The translations under genes were made by a program, and so were the position numbers. Shown here one piece after another: positions 1-9,141 of a stretch of DNA of 64,000 nt (its first letter is position 1; each line of letters opens with the position of its first letter). This stretch comes from CAVXSP01 sp963724645 (GTDB lineage Bacteria; Acidobacteriota; Vicinamibacteria; Vicinamibacterales; SCN-69-37), in contig CAVRVJ010000003.1 of the NCBI GenBank assembly GCA_963724645.1, positions 496,001-560,000 on the forward strand, written 5' to 3'. Below the pieces are notes generated by a model that was not told the origin of the DNA, made no database searches, and worked only from the letters and a program-made list of their open reading frames with translations.

Positions 1-397
1 GCAGCTCACGCGCCGTGGCTTCAATCGAGCGCCGCGCCGCACGGGCGGCGCCGGCGCACATCGAACGTCGTCGTTTCAATCGGCAGACGGAGCCGATCAG
101 GCCAGCACGCGGCAGAAGTCCTCATCACGCGCCGACTCCTCGCCGCGCAGCCCGTGATTCACGTGAATGACGCCGGCCATCGCGCCAGGAAATCGCCGGA
201 CTCCTCGAGCGATCCTCAAGCAGCCAAAGCAAGGCCACCGAATCGGGTCCGCCGGAAAGGGCTAGCGGCGACCCGATCCGTCGCCGTGATGAGCTGGTGC
301 ACCCGGATGACGCGCAGGATCCGCGCGAGACGAGTGCGGCATGAGCTATGGCACAGCGCGAAGAGTGCAAGTGGAGCGGCGCGGCGGTGCGGAGCAT
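1..397 (-). CDS. tilS: tRNA(Ile)-lysidine synthase, N-terminal part (partial, frameshifted)
   Basis: TilS ligates lysine to C34 of tRNA-Ile(CAU) using ATP, so that the anticodon reads AUA. The reverse strand encodes the PP-loop motif ALSGGPDSVALLWLLE near 220-265 and, further on in another frame, HVNHGLRGEESARDE, both hallmarks of the family. The expected lead-in (LARILRVIRVHQLI) lies in a different frame from the PP-loop; removing one base just before it would restore the reading. A further break follows at about 110. The window edge cuts off the C-terminus. The start is uncertain; the ATG at 397 opens the PP-loop frame but not the lead-in frame. It lies directly downstream of a CAU tRNA. 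Confidence 0.75.
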
Positions 398-447
398 GAG
401 GACCCAGTGCACTCGTTGCCTCACTGGCCCGTTGCCCCGATCAAAAT

Positions 448-523
448 TGGTGCCGGTGCAGGGACTTGAACCCCGGACACTGCGGATATGAGCCGCATGC
501 TCTAACCACTGAGCTACACCGGC
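448..523 (-). tRNA. tRNA with CAU anticodon (Met or Ile2)
   Basis: The reverse strand folds as a 76-nt cloverleaf with encoded CCA. The acceptor is GCCGGTG paired with CACCGGC, the D-arm GCTC/GAGC, the anticodon stem TGCGG/CCGCA, the loop CTCATAT with anticodon CAT, and the T-loop TTCAAGT. Base pair 1-72 is G-C, which argues against initiator tRNA. It is either elongator Met or the Ile2 isoacceptor that TilS modifies. The position just upstream of tilS makes Ile2 attractive but does not prove it. Confidence 0.93.
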
Positions 524-542
524 GGTAACATGCCGATGATAG

Positions 543-1546
543 TCAACGCCGAAGGCACAAGGCAAAGGCCGGAACGGCGGCCTGCTTGGCCTTACGAGCC
601 TTTTCATGCTCCACCAACGCCGCCGCCAGGAGCGGCAGCATGAGCTCGTGGTGGCCGGTGATCGAGTACCCCGGCCGATGCCCGCGACCGGTCGTCGAAC
701 CACGTTGGTTTCGGGCCGGTACATCCGGACGAAATCAAAATTGACGGTGGTCAGTCCGTCGAGCGACAGGCCGCGGTTGCGCACGAGCGCCACGGCTTTG
801 AGAAAGACCTCCGGCAGCAGCACCGCCGATCCGCAATTCAGATACACGCCGCCTTCGAGATTCGCGACGCACGAGACGAGAAACCGGAAATCGCGCATGC
901 TCGCGGCGCCCAGCGCTTCGCCCGAGGCCGCCGGATGCATGTGGATGATGTCGGTGCCGATGCCGACGTGGACCGTGACCGGGACCGACAGGCGGGCGGC
1001 CGCGGCTCAGAGCAGGCTATAACGCGCGTACTGGCGGGTGGCGATCGCGCAGAAACGCGACAACGGCCTGGCCGAGCCCTAATCCTCGTGACGCGCCATC
1101 GGTGATCGCGGTGTTGAGCAGGCGGCCGGTTTCTTCGGCCATGCCGAACTGGCCGGGCCCAGGCTGTTGTCGACGTCTTCGGAGGTCGCGCCCGCCAGGC
1201 GACTTCGAAGTCGTGAATCAGGCCGGCGCCATTCAGGGCGAGGCCCGAGATGAATCCTCGCTCCATCAAGTCGATCAGCACGGGCGCAAGGCCAGTCTTG
1301 ATGACGTGCGCGCCGAGACCCCAGAGGATTCCGCGACTCCCCGCCTGCGCGTCGCGCATCGCCGCGACGACGGCGCGAAAGTCGCCGGCCGCCAGCACAT
1401 GGGGCAGCGACGCCAGCCAGCCCCTGATGCCGGTCGCCGGGTCCCACGCGGCGCGCAAAATCCTCGTGTCGCGCCTTGGCCGATCGCGACGCGATCGGGT
1501 GCGTTTTGACGCCGGAGAGATCGAATTCCTCGTAGCGGAATTTCAT
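543..1546 (-). CDS. deoxyhypusine synthase-like protein (frameshifted)
   Basis: The reconstructed product of about 334 aa begins MKFRYEEFDLSGVKTHPI. It carries segments such as LIDLMERGFISGLALNGAG, IHDFEVA, GMAEETGRLLN, HMHPAASGEALGAASMRDF, GGVYLNCGSAVLLPEVFLKA, NVVRRPVAGIGRGYS and TGHHELMLPLLAAAL. This matches, from memory, an uncharacterised bacterial family often labelled deoxyhypusine synthase. Bacteria have no eIF5A, so the substrate is unknown. Two breaks near 1140-1195 look like lost bases in C and G runs, and another lies near 700. It sits between queA and the CAU tRNA on the same strand. Confidence 0.6.
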
Positions 1547-1562
1547 TGGGTCGCGCGCGGCG

Positions 1563-2618
1563 TCATAGTATCAACATCGCGTCGCCGTAGCTGTAGAAGT
1601 GGAACCCGCGCGCGACGGCGGCTCGGTAGGCGTCCAGCACGAGATCCCGTCCTGCCAGCGCCGCCACCAGCATCAGGAGCGACGACCGCGGCAGATGAAA
1701 ATTCGTCAGCAGCGCGTCGACGACCCGGAACCTGTAGCCGGGATAGATGAACAGGCTGGTCACTGCCGTGTCCCGGCCCGGACGGCGCCAGCCGGATCGG
1801 CCGCGCTCTCGAGCGCGCGCGTCGTCGTGGTGCCGACCGCCACGACGCGGCCGGCCGCGCTCGCGGACCGCGGCGATGGCGGCCGCCGCGCCGGATGAGA
1901 TGTCGAATCGTCTCCGCGTCGACTTCGTGATCTTCGACGCGCGCGCTCCGGACGGGCTTGAACGTGCCGTAGCCGACGTGATGCGTGATCGTCGTTCGGA
2001 CAATTCCACGCCGATCCAGCGCGTCCAGCAGTGCTTCGTCGAAGTGCAGTCCGGCCGTCGGCGCGGCGACCGAACCGCGCACGCGCGCGAAGATCGTCTG
2101 ATAGCGCTCGCGATCTTCGTCGGTGTCCGGGCGATGGATGTACGGCGGAAGCGGCACGTGGCCGAGCTGGTCAATCGCCGTATCGACGTCGGGTGCGCCT
2201 TCAGGATCGAGCCGCACGAGCCGCCGGCCAAAGAACCGCCGCTCCAGCACCTGGCGTGCAGGACGACCCCGGGCGCCCGCGCCTCGTCCTCGAAAACCAA
2301 CCGCGCGCCCGGTTTGAGCTTCTGTCCCGGATGCACGAGCGCCTGCCAGTGTCGATCGTCGATCCGCTCGATGAGCAGGCACTCCGCGGCGCCCCGCTTG
2401 GGATGGCGCCTGCCGATCAGACGCGCTGGAAACACGCGCGTGTCGTTCAGCACCATCAGATCGCCCGGTGCGAGCAACGCCGGAAGGTCCGCGACAGAGC
2501 CTTCCTCCCACGTTCCCGCGCGCCGGCGCACGACCATGAGCCGCGCCGCACCGCGCGGACGAGGCTGCTGCGCGATGAGCGACTCGGGCAGCTCGAAATC
2601 GAAGTCTGAAACGTTCAC
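1563..2618 (-). CDS. queA: S-adenosylmethionine:tRNA ribosyltransferase-isomerase (frameshifted)
   Basis: QueA transfers the ribosyl moiety of SAM to preQ1 in the tRNA wobble position to make epoxyqueuosine. The N-terminus has DFDFELPESLIAQQP and VLNDTRVFPARL. The middle, in another frame, has PLPPYIHRPDTDEDRERYQT, APTAGLHFDEALLDAL and HHVGYGTFKPV, and the C-terminus has TNFHLPRSSLLMLVAALAG. All are conserved QueA blocks, and the length of about 350 aa is normal. Frames switch near 2250 and again between about 1780 and 1900. The GTG start at 2618 is chosen because it directly precedes the conserved DFDFELP segment. It is divergent from glgX. Confidence 0.88.
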   Translation of the reverse strand: MNVSDFDFELPESLIAQQPRPRGAARLMVVRRRAGTWEEGSVADLPALLAPGDLMVLNDTRVFPARLIGRRHPKRGAAECLLIERIDDRHWQALVHPGQKLKPGARLVFEDEARAPGVVLHARCWSGGSLAGGSCGSILKAHPTSIRRLTSSATCRFRRTSIARTPTKIASAIRRSSRACAVRSPRRRPDCTSTKHCWTRWIGVELSERRSRITSATARSSPSGARASKITKSTRRRFDISSGAAAAIAAVRERGRPRRGGRHHDDARARERGRSGWRRPGRDTAVTSLFIYPGYRFRVVDALLTNFHLPRSSLLMLVAALAGRDLVLDAYRAAVARGFHFYSYGDAMLIL

Positions 2619-2790
2619 CTGGAGGCCGAGGCGGGCCCGGCCCGCACCACAGGAACCGTCAGCGCCAGCGCGCGCCGAGAGCGTAGCATACGCAGCCTCA
2701 GGACCTGCGCGGCCGGGTGCATGTCTTGCCCTCGGTGTTCTGCGGACGACATGTCGGGCCGATCTCGAGGTCATTGATAGACTGCGAGGC

Positions 2791-4899
2791 ATGCGAGTGT
2801 GGCCTGGCGCGCCGTATCCGCTCGGCGCCACGTGGGATGCGAGCGGAGTGAACTTCGCGCTCTTTTCCGAAAACGCGACCAGGGTCGAGTTGTGCCTGTT
2901 CGACTCGGCCCGAGCGCCGGTCGAATCGTTGTGCGTGCCGCTGCCGGAACGCACCGACATGGTGTGGCACGGCTATCTGCCGGACGTCCGGCCAGGCCAG
3001 CTGTACGGATACCGGGTCGACGGCCCGTGGGATCCGGGCGCCGGCCATCGGTTCAACCGGACCAAGGTGCTGCTGGATCCGTACGCCAAGATCATCGGCC
3101 GTCCGCTGCGCTGGAGCCAATCGCTGTTTGCCTACGCCGCGGGATCCGAGGGCGACGGACCGCTCGAACCTCGCGGACAGCGCCTGCGACGCGCCGCTCG
3201 GGGCCGTCATCGATCCGGCCTTCACGTGGGGCAACGATCGGCCGCCGCGAACGCCGTGGCACCAGACCGTCATCTACGAGCTGCACCTGAAAGGCTTCTC
3301 CGCTCCTCAACCAGCACATCCCGCCAGCCGCTGCGCGGCACGTACATCGGCCTCGCGGCCGAGCCGGCGCTCGAGCATCTGACCAACCTCGGCGTCACCG
3401 CGGTCGAGTTGATGCCCGTGCACTATCACGCCGACGAGTGGTCAGCTGGTGGAGCGGGGCCTGACGAACTACTGGGGCTACAACACGCTGTCGTATTTCT
3501 CGCCGGACGTGCGGTTTGCGACGTCCGCCGTCGCCGCTCGATGCCGCCCGCGAATTCAAGATGATGGTGCGCGCGCTGCACGCCGCCGGCCTCGAAGTCA
3601 TTCTCGACGTCGTCTACAACCACACCGCCGAGGGCGATCATCGGGGCCCGAATCTGTCGCTGCGCGGCATCGACAACTCCACCTACTACCGGCTGCTGCC
3701 CGATCAGCGATCGCGCTACGAGGACTTCACCGGCTGCGGGAACACGCTGAACATGCAGTCGCCGCACGTGCTGCAGCTGATCATGGACAGCCTGCGGTAC
3801 TGGGTCGAGGAGATGCACGTCGACGGCTTCCGGTTCGATCTGGCGTCCGCGCTCGCGCGCGAGCTGCACGCCGTCGATCGGCTGTCCGCGTTCTTCGACG
3901 TCATCCGGCAGGACCCGATCATCTCGCGCGTCAAGCTGATCGCCGAGCCCTGGGATGTCGGCGACGGCGGCTACCAGGTCGGCAATTTTCCGGCGGGCTG
4001 GACCGAGTGGAACGGGCGGTACCGCGACACGGTGCGCCGCTTCTGGAAAGGGCGATGCCGGCGTGCTGTCTGATTTCGCGACGCGCATCTCGGGCAGCAG
4101 CGATCTCTACAGCCACTCCGGCCGTCAGCCGCACGCCAGCATCAACTTCGTCACCTCGCACGATGGCTTCACGCTGGCCGATCTCGTGTCCTACAACGAC
4201 AAGCACAACGAGGCGAACGGCGAAGACAACCGCGACGGCGATCCGAACAACCTGAGCTGGAACTGCGGCGTCGAAGGCCCGACCGACGACCCGGCGATCG
4301 TCGGCCTGCGGCAGCGGCAGCGCCGGAATTTTCTCCTGACGCTGTTCGTGTCGCTCGGCGTCCCGATGCTGAGCGGCGGCGACGAGGTGGGACGGACGCA
4401 GGCGCGGCAACAACAACGGCTACTGCCAGGATTCCGAACTCACGTGGACGCCCTGGGACGCGCCGCCCGAAGAGCAACAGTTCTACGACTTCGTCCAGCG
4501 GCTCATCGCCCTGCGCGCGTCGCAGCCCGTCCTCCAGCGGCGGACGTTTCTGAGCGGCCGGAGACCGGGGGCCGCCGACGTGCTCTGGCTGCGTCCGGAC
4601 GGACAGGAGATGGCCGAGGAGGATTGGGCGGACAGCGAGCGGCGGGCCTCGGCGTGCTGCTCGACGGCGGGGCCATCCCGGAGACCGACGCGCACGGGCG
4701 GCCGATCGTCGGCGACACCTTGCTGATTCTGTTCAACGGCGGCGAGGCCGACGTTCGCTTCGTGATGCCCAGGCACAAAGGCTCGCGATGGGAGCGGATC
4801 ATCGACACGGCCGATCCTGACGGCCGCGTGCGGAAAGTGGACGGCGGCACCGGCCGGCGTGTCCATGGCCGCTCGGCCGCGGTGTTCAAACACACCTGA
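2791..4899 (+). CDS. glgX: glycogen debranching enzyme GlgX (multiple frameshifts)
   Basis: This GH13-family isoamylase-type enzyme cleaves alpha-1,6 branches of glycogen. The CBM48 N-terminus reads PYPLGATWDASGVNFALFS. GH13 landmarks are VILDVVYNHTAEG (region I), MHVDGFRFDLASAL (region II, nucleophile Asp), LIAEPWDVG (region III, acid Glu) and NFVTSHDGFTLADLVSYNDK (region IV). The reconstructed length of about 700 aa fits the family. At least six frame changes occur, near 3170, 3320, 3435, 3520, 4065, 4400 and 4640, so it is one of the most damaged genes here. The ATG at 2791 precedes the conserved N-terminus. It interrupts the minus-strand run between fabH and queA. Confidence 0.88.
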
Positions 4900-4954
4900 A
4901 AATTGATGCCGGAGTTCTTCTTACGACAAACGTCAAACGACTCCCGGCGGCACG

Positions 4955-5953
4955 TCACAGGCTCCAGCGCAGCAGTAACGCGCCGGCCGTAAAACCCGCA
5001 CCGACCGACGCCAGCAGCAGCAGATGACCCTTTTTCAAACGCCCGGCGACGCGGGCGTCGGCGAGCGCGAGCGGGATCGTCCCGGCCGTCGTGTTGCCGT
5101 AGCGCTCGAGATTGATGACGACCTTGTCCGGTCCCAGGCCGAGCCGCTGAGCGGTCGCCTCGATGATCCGGCGATTCGCCTGATGCGAGACGAACAAATC
5201 GATATCGTGCCCGGTCAAGCCGTTGCGCGCCAGGAGCCGTGCGGTCAGATCCTCGCTTTTCTTGACGGCAAACTTGAAGACCGTCTGGCCTTCCTGCTTG
5301 ACGTAGTGGAGCCCCTGCTCCACGGTCTCGTGCGACGCCGGCAGCCGGCTGCCGCCGGCCGGCATGCACAGCGCCGGTCCGCCGCTGCCGTCAATCTCGT
5401 TCAGAAAATCGATGAAGCAGGGCTCGCCAGGCCCGGCCGGCGACAGGACCGCCGCGCCGGCGCCATCGCCGAACAGCACGCACGTCGCGCGATCGCTGTA
5501 GTCGATGATGCTCGACATCACGTCCGCGCCCACGACCAGCGCGTGGTCGACCGAGCCGGTCGCCACGAGCTGCCAGCCGACGGTCAGCGCATACGTGAAG
5601 CCGGAGCAGGCCGCGCCGAGATCGAATCCCCACGCGCGCTTCGCGCCGATCTTGTGCTGAAGCACGCAGGCCGTGCTCGGAAAGATCGTATCGGGAGTCG
5701 TCGTCCCCACGACGATGAATCCGATGTCCGCGGGCGACAAACCCGCTTCGCGAATCGCCCCGACTGCGGCGGGGTACGCGAGGTCGGACGTCGCGACGCC
5801 GGCATCGACGATGTGCCGCTCGCGAATGCCAGTGCGCTGCAGAATCCACTCGTCTGAAGTCTCGACCATCTCCTCGAGATCCGCGTTGGTCAGCAGCTTG
5901 GGCGGCACATAGGTCGCCAACCCGGCAATCTTCACAGGCCGCACGGTCACCAC
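4955..5953 (-). CDS. fabH: beta-ketoacyl-ACP synthase III
   Basis: FabH starts fatty-acid synthesis by condensing acetyl-CoA with malonyl-ACP in the cytoplasm. The intact 332-aa protein has the catalytic Cys in GAACSGFTYAL (about residue 115), His in VSHQANRRII (about 255) and Asn in RYGNTTAGTIPLAL (about 285). It also has the C-terminal GAGFTAGALLLRW. The GTG start overlaps the ruvB stop by a few bases, and a possible ribosome-binding site (AAGGA) lies inside the ruvB end, so it is probably translated as part of the ruv operon. No frameshift is seen. Confidence 0.95.
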   Translation of the reverse strand: MVTVRPVKIAGLATYVPPKLLTNADLEEMVETSDEWILQRTGIRERHIVDAGVATSDLAYPAAVGAIREAGLSPADIGFIVVGTTTPDTIFPSTACVLQHKIGAKRAWGFDLGAACSGFTYALTVGWQLVATGSVDHALVVGADVMSSIIDYSDRATCVLFGDGAGAAVLSPAGPGEPCFIDFLNEIDGSGGPALCMPAGGSRLPASHETVEQGLHYVKQEGQTVFKFAVKKSEDLTARLLARNGLTGHDIDLFVSHQANRRIIEATAQRLGLGPDKVVINLERYGNTTAGTIPLALADARVAGRLKKGHLLLLASVGAGFTAGALLLRWSL

Positions 5954-6963
5954 AGGCGATCCTTTCCAGGGGCGATGAGCCCGAAGTACTCGTAGGCGCG
6001 GGGCGTCGCCACACGCCCTCGTGACGTGCGATCGAGGAAACCTATCTGGATGAGATAGGGCTCGTAGATGTCCTCGATCGCATCCTTCTCCTCGCCGATG
6101 GCCGCCGCGAGGCTGTTCAGGCCCACGGGTCCCCCGCCGAACTTGTCGATGATCGTCCGAAGCAGCCGCCGATCGGCCTCGTCGAAGCCGTGCTGGTCGA
6201 CCTCCAAGAGCTGGAGCGCCTGATGGCAGACCTCCGAGGTGATGCGCCCGTCGGCGCGGACTTCGGCGAAGTCGCGCACCCGGCGAAGCAGGCGGTTGGC
6301 GATGCGCGGCGTGCCTCGCGAGCGCCGCGACAATTCCACGGACGCGTCGGGATCGATACCGACGCCGAGAATGCGCGCCGACCGGCGGACGATCTCGGTG
6401 AGATCCGCTTCCGCATAGAAGTCGAGGCGATGGACGATGCCGAACCGCGATCGCAGGGGCGAGGTCAGCAGGCCGGCGCGGGTCGTGGCGCCAATCAGCG
6501 TGAACGGCTGGAGTGGGACCTTCACCGACCGGGCGCTCGGGCCCTGTCCGATGACGATATCCAGCTCGAAGTCCTCGAGGGCGGGGTAAAGAATCTCCTC
6601 GATCGTCGGGCTCATGCGATGGATCTCATCGATGAACAGCACGTCGCGCGCCTGCAGGTTCGTGAGGATCGCGGCCAGATCGCCTGGCTTCTCCATGACG
6701 GGCCCGGAGGTCGAGCGAATCGGCACGCCCATTTCATTGGCGATGACGTACGCCAGCGTCGTCTTGCCGAGTCCCGGCGGGCCAAACAGCAGCACGTGAT
6801 CGAGGGCCTCGCTGCGCTGCCGCGCGGCGGCAATCGAGACCTGCAGGTTCTCTCGCACGCGATCCTGCCCGATGTAATCGTCGAGGACGCGCGGGCGCAG
6901 CCCCGCCTCGTATTGCGCGTCATCGTCGATGCGCGCGGCATTGACGAGGTTTTCGTCGGTCAT
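5947..6963 (-). CDS. ruvB: Holliday junction branch-migration helicase RuvB
   Basis: RuvB is the AAA+ motor that drives branch migration of Holliday junctions with RuvA. The 338-aa product has Walker A FGPPGLGKTTLAYV, Walker B DVLFIDEIHRM, sensor GATTRAGLLTSPLRSRFG and the C-terminal winged helix with TSRGRVATPRAYEYFG. I chose the ATG at 6963 (MTDENLVNAARIDDD), which gives normal family length, over the upstream start at 7008. ruvA ends 90 bp upstream and fabH overlaps its 3' end. Confidence 0.96.
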   Translation of the reverse strand: MTDENLVNAARIDDDAQYEAGLRPRVLDDYIGQDRVRENLQVSIAAARQRSEALDHVLLFGPPGLGKTTLAYVIANEMGVPIRSTSGPVMEKPGDLAAILTNLQARDVLFIDEIHRMSPTIEEILYPALEDFELDIVIGQGPSARSVKVPLQPFTLIGATTRAGLLTSPLRSRFGIVHRLDFYAEADLTEIVRRSARILGVGIDPDASVELSRRSRGTPRIANRLLRRVRDFAEVRADGRITSEVCHQALQLLEVDQHGFDEADRRLLRTIIDKFGGGPVGLNSLAAAIGEEKDAIEDIYEPYLIQIGFLDRTSRGRVATPRAYEYFGLIAPGKDRLW

Positions 6964-7053
6964 GGACCGCACCGGCGCGGACGGCGGATCAGCGGGGCAC
7001 CGGGACAATGAATGCGCCCCTGTCTCATCCTCATTGCCCCGTCCCCGCAGCGC

Positions 7054-7647
7054 TCATCGTGCAAGCTCCCGCAGCACTTCGCGCAGCACCGGCTCAAACA
7101 TGCGATCCGCCGCGCGGCCGAGCACGCGATCGACAGCCTTCTCCGCCGCGTTGCGCTGATAGCCCAGATTCGCGAGCGCCGACAACAGGTCGCTGCGCAC
7201 ATCGTCCTGCTCGGGCGCCGGCGCGCCGGCGCCGGCCGGCCCGCCGGCCGGCAGCCGATCGCGCAATTCGATCACAATGCGCTCGGCGGTTTTCTTGCCG
7301 ACGCCGGGGATGCTCGTGAGCCGCGCGAGATCACCATGCCGAATCGCGCGGACCAGATCGGCCGACTCGATCCCGGACAGCACCGACAGCGCCACCCGGG
7401 GCCCGATGCCGCTGATCCCGATGAGCCGCTCGAACAGGGCCTGCTCGAGCGTCGTGGCAAACCCGAACAGTTGAATCGCGTCTTCCCGCACGTGGGTGTG
7501 GACGCGCAGCGCCACCGGCGAACCAGGCTCGCCAACGGCATAGAACGTCGAGAGCGGGACCTGCACTTCATACCCGACTCCGCCGACGTCGATGACGAGG
7601 CGCTGAACCAGCTTCTCGAGCAGCGTACCGGAAAGGTGGGCGATCAC
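7054..7647 (-). CDS. ruvA: Holliday junction branch-migration protein RuvA
   Basis: RuvA is the tetrameric junction-binding partner of RuvB. The 197-aa protein has the OB-fold start MIAHLSGTLLEK, two helix-hairpin-helix motifs (LIGISGIGPRVALSVLSG and LTSIPGVGKKTAERIVIEL), an acidic Gly/Ala-rich linker, and a C-terminal RuvB-binding domain with LLSALANLGYQRNAAEKAV. Its ATG overlaps the ruvC stop as ATGA, indicating translational coupling. Confidence 0.96.
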   Translation of the reverse strand: MIAHLSGTLLEKLVQRLVIDVGGVGYEVQVPLSTFYAVGEPGSPVALRVHTHVREDAIQLFGFATTLEQALFERLIGISGIGPRVALSVLSGIESADLVRAIRHGDLARLTSIPGVGKKTAERIVIELRDRLPAGGPAGAGAPAPEQDDVRSDLLSALANLGYQRNAAEKAVDRVLGRAADRMFEPVLREVLRELAR

Positions 7648-8183
7648 GGCCGGTAGGCGCGCCAGCTCTTCAACGATCTGGGCTGTATCGCCGCCGCACG
7701 TCTGGCCAACGCCGATGTCCCGGAGTTCGCGTGGCAGATCGCCACGGCCAACGCGTCCGCCGCGTCGTGAGGCGTGGGGGCGGCCGTCAGGCCGAGAAGC
7801 AGCTTCACCATCTGCTGCACCTGGCTCTTCTCCGCCCTGCCGTAGCCGACGATCGCCAGCTTGATTTCCGCCGGCGTGTATTCAATGAGCGGCAGACCGG
7901 CCTCGACCGCGGCGAGCACGGCGACGCCCCGCGCGTGACCGAGCACAAGCGCGCTACGTACGTTCTTGGCGTGAAACAGATTCTCGATGACGACGCAATC
8001 GGGAGACGAGTCGCGCAGGAGCCGGCTCAACCCGTCGTGGATCAGACGGAGGCGTTCGGGCAGACGCGAGCCGCCAGGCGTCGACAGGGCGCCGCAGATG
8101 ACGAGGCGATGACGCGTGCCGTCCGTCTCCACGCACCCGTAACCGGTCCGGACCGACCCCGGATCGATCCCGAAAATCCTCAC
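7644..8183 (-). CDS. ruvC: crossover junction endodeoxyribonuclease RuvC
   Basis: RuvC resolves Holliday junctions by paired nicks. In this 179-aa RNase H-fold protein the catalytic acidic residues lie in IFGIDPGSVRTGYG (Asp7), VVIENLFHAKNVRSAL (Glu) and the C-terminal PTPHDAADALAVAICHA (two Asp). It overlaps yebC upstream and ruvA downstream by four bases each, giving a tightly coupled yebC-ruvC-ruvA order. Confidence 0.95.
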   Translation of the reverse strand: MRIFGIDPGSVRTGYGCVETDGTRHRLVICGALSTPGGSRLPERLRLIHDGLSRLLRDSSPDCVVIENLFHAKNVRSALVLGHARGVAVLAAVEAGLPLIEYTPAEIKLAIVGYGRAEKSQVQQMVKLLLGLTAAPTPHDAADALAVAICHANSGTSALARRAAAIQPRSLKSWRAYRP

Positions 8184-8929
8184 GCCAGAGAGGCCTCGAT
8201 TTCCTTCTCTTCGACGTCGAAGTTCGACCAGACGTTGCGCGTGTCGTCGTGATCCTCGAGCGCTTCCATCAGCTTGAGTATCTGCTGCGCCTGCTTGCCC
8301 TCGAGCTTGATGTAGTTCTGCGGGACCATGGCGATTTCAGCCGTGTCGGGCTCGAGGCCCAGGCTTTTCACGGCGTCCAGCACGGACTGATGTTTGTCGA
8401 CGGGCGACACGATTTCCCAGGCGCCGCCATCGTCCTTCATGTCGTCGGCGCCGGCATCGAGCACCGCGCCCATGAGCGCTTCCTCCGTCGTCTTCTGCTT
8501 GTCGACCGTGATGACGCCCTTCTTCTCGAACATCCAACCGACGCTGTTCGCCTCGCCGAGGTTGCCCCCGAATTTCGTGAACGTGTGGCGGATCTCGCCG
8601 ACAGTGCGATTCCGGTTGTCGGTGAGGGTGTCGACCAGGACGGCCACGCCACCCGGACCGTACCCTTCGTATGTCACCTCGTCGTACGTGACGCCTTCCT
8701 CTTCACCCGTGCCGCGCCGGATCGCCCGTTTGATGTTTTCAGCCGGCATGTTCGCCGCCTTCGCATCGCCGATGATCGTGCGCAGGCGGGGATTCATGTC
8801 GGGGTCGCCGCCGCCGGCACGCGCCGCGACCGTCAATTCCTTGATGAGGCGCGTAAACAGCTTGCCGCGCTTGGCGTCGGCGGCGCCCTTCTTGTGTTTG
8901 ATCGTGTGCCACTTGGAATGGCCTGACAT
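8180..8929 (-). CDS. yebC: YebC/TACO1-family protein
   Basis: The 249-aa protein begins MSGHSKWHTIKHKKGAADAK, diagnostic of the family, followed by KLFTRLIKELTVAAR and the acidic middle domain with YEGYGPGGVAVLVDTLTDN. YebC-type proteins bind ribosomes or act as transcription regulators; recent work links them to relief of stalling on proline-rich stretches. The ribosome-binding site GGGAGAG lies 4-10 bases before the ATG, right next to a repeat hairpin in the leader. It overlaps ruvC by ATGA, a common gene order in bacteria. Confidence 0.95.
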   Translation of the reverse strand: MSGHSKWHTIKHKKGAADAKRGKLFTRLIKELTVAARAGGGDPDMNPRLRTIIGDAKAANMPAENIKRAIRRGTGEEEGVTYDEVTYEGYGPGGVAVLVDTLTDNRNRTVGEIRHTFTKFGGNLGEANSVGWMFEKKGVITVDKQKTTEEALMGAVLDAGADDMKDDGGAWEIVSPVDKHQSVLDAVKSLGLEPDTAEIAMVPQNYIKLEGKQAQQILKLMEALEDHDDTRNVWSNFDVEEKEIEASLA

Positions 8930-8937
8930 GTTTCTCT

Positions 8938-9140
8938 CCCGGGGGGCTTCGCCCCCGCGGACCCCCCGACGCGCTCACTTGCGGGGGCCCCTCACTCCCC
9001 GCGCCGTTCGCGCGAGATCGCTCGCTTACTCGCGAACTTCTTGCTCCCGGGGGCTTCGCCCCCGCGGACCCCCCGACGCGCTCACTTGCGGGGGCCCCTC
9101 ACTCCCCGCGCCGTTCGCACGGGCTCGCTCGCTTACGAAT
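8938..9140. repeat. two tandem copies of a ~108-bp GC-rich hairpin repeat
   Basis: Two nearly identical units start at 8938 and 9046. Each opens with a GGGGGCTTCGCCCCC hairpin, continues with a run of C residues, then GACGCGCTCACTTGCGGGGG and a segment ending in CTCGCTTAC. The array fills the gap between the methyltransferase gene and yebC and so lies in the yebC leader on the minus strand. A related element lies at 56411-56578. Confidence 0.85.
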
Positions 9141-9141
9141 C

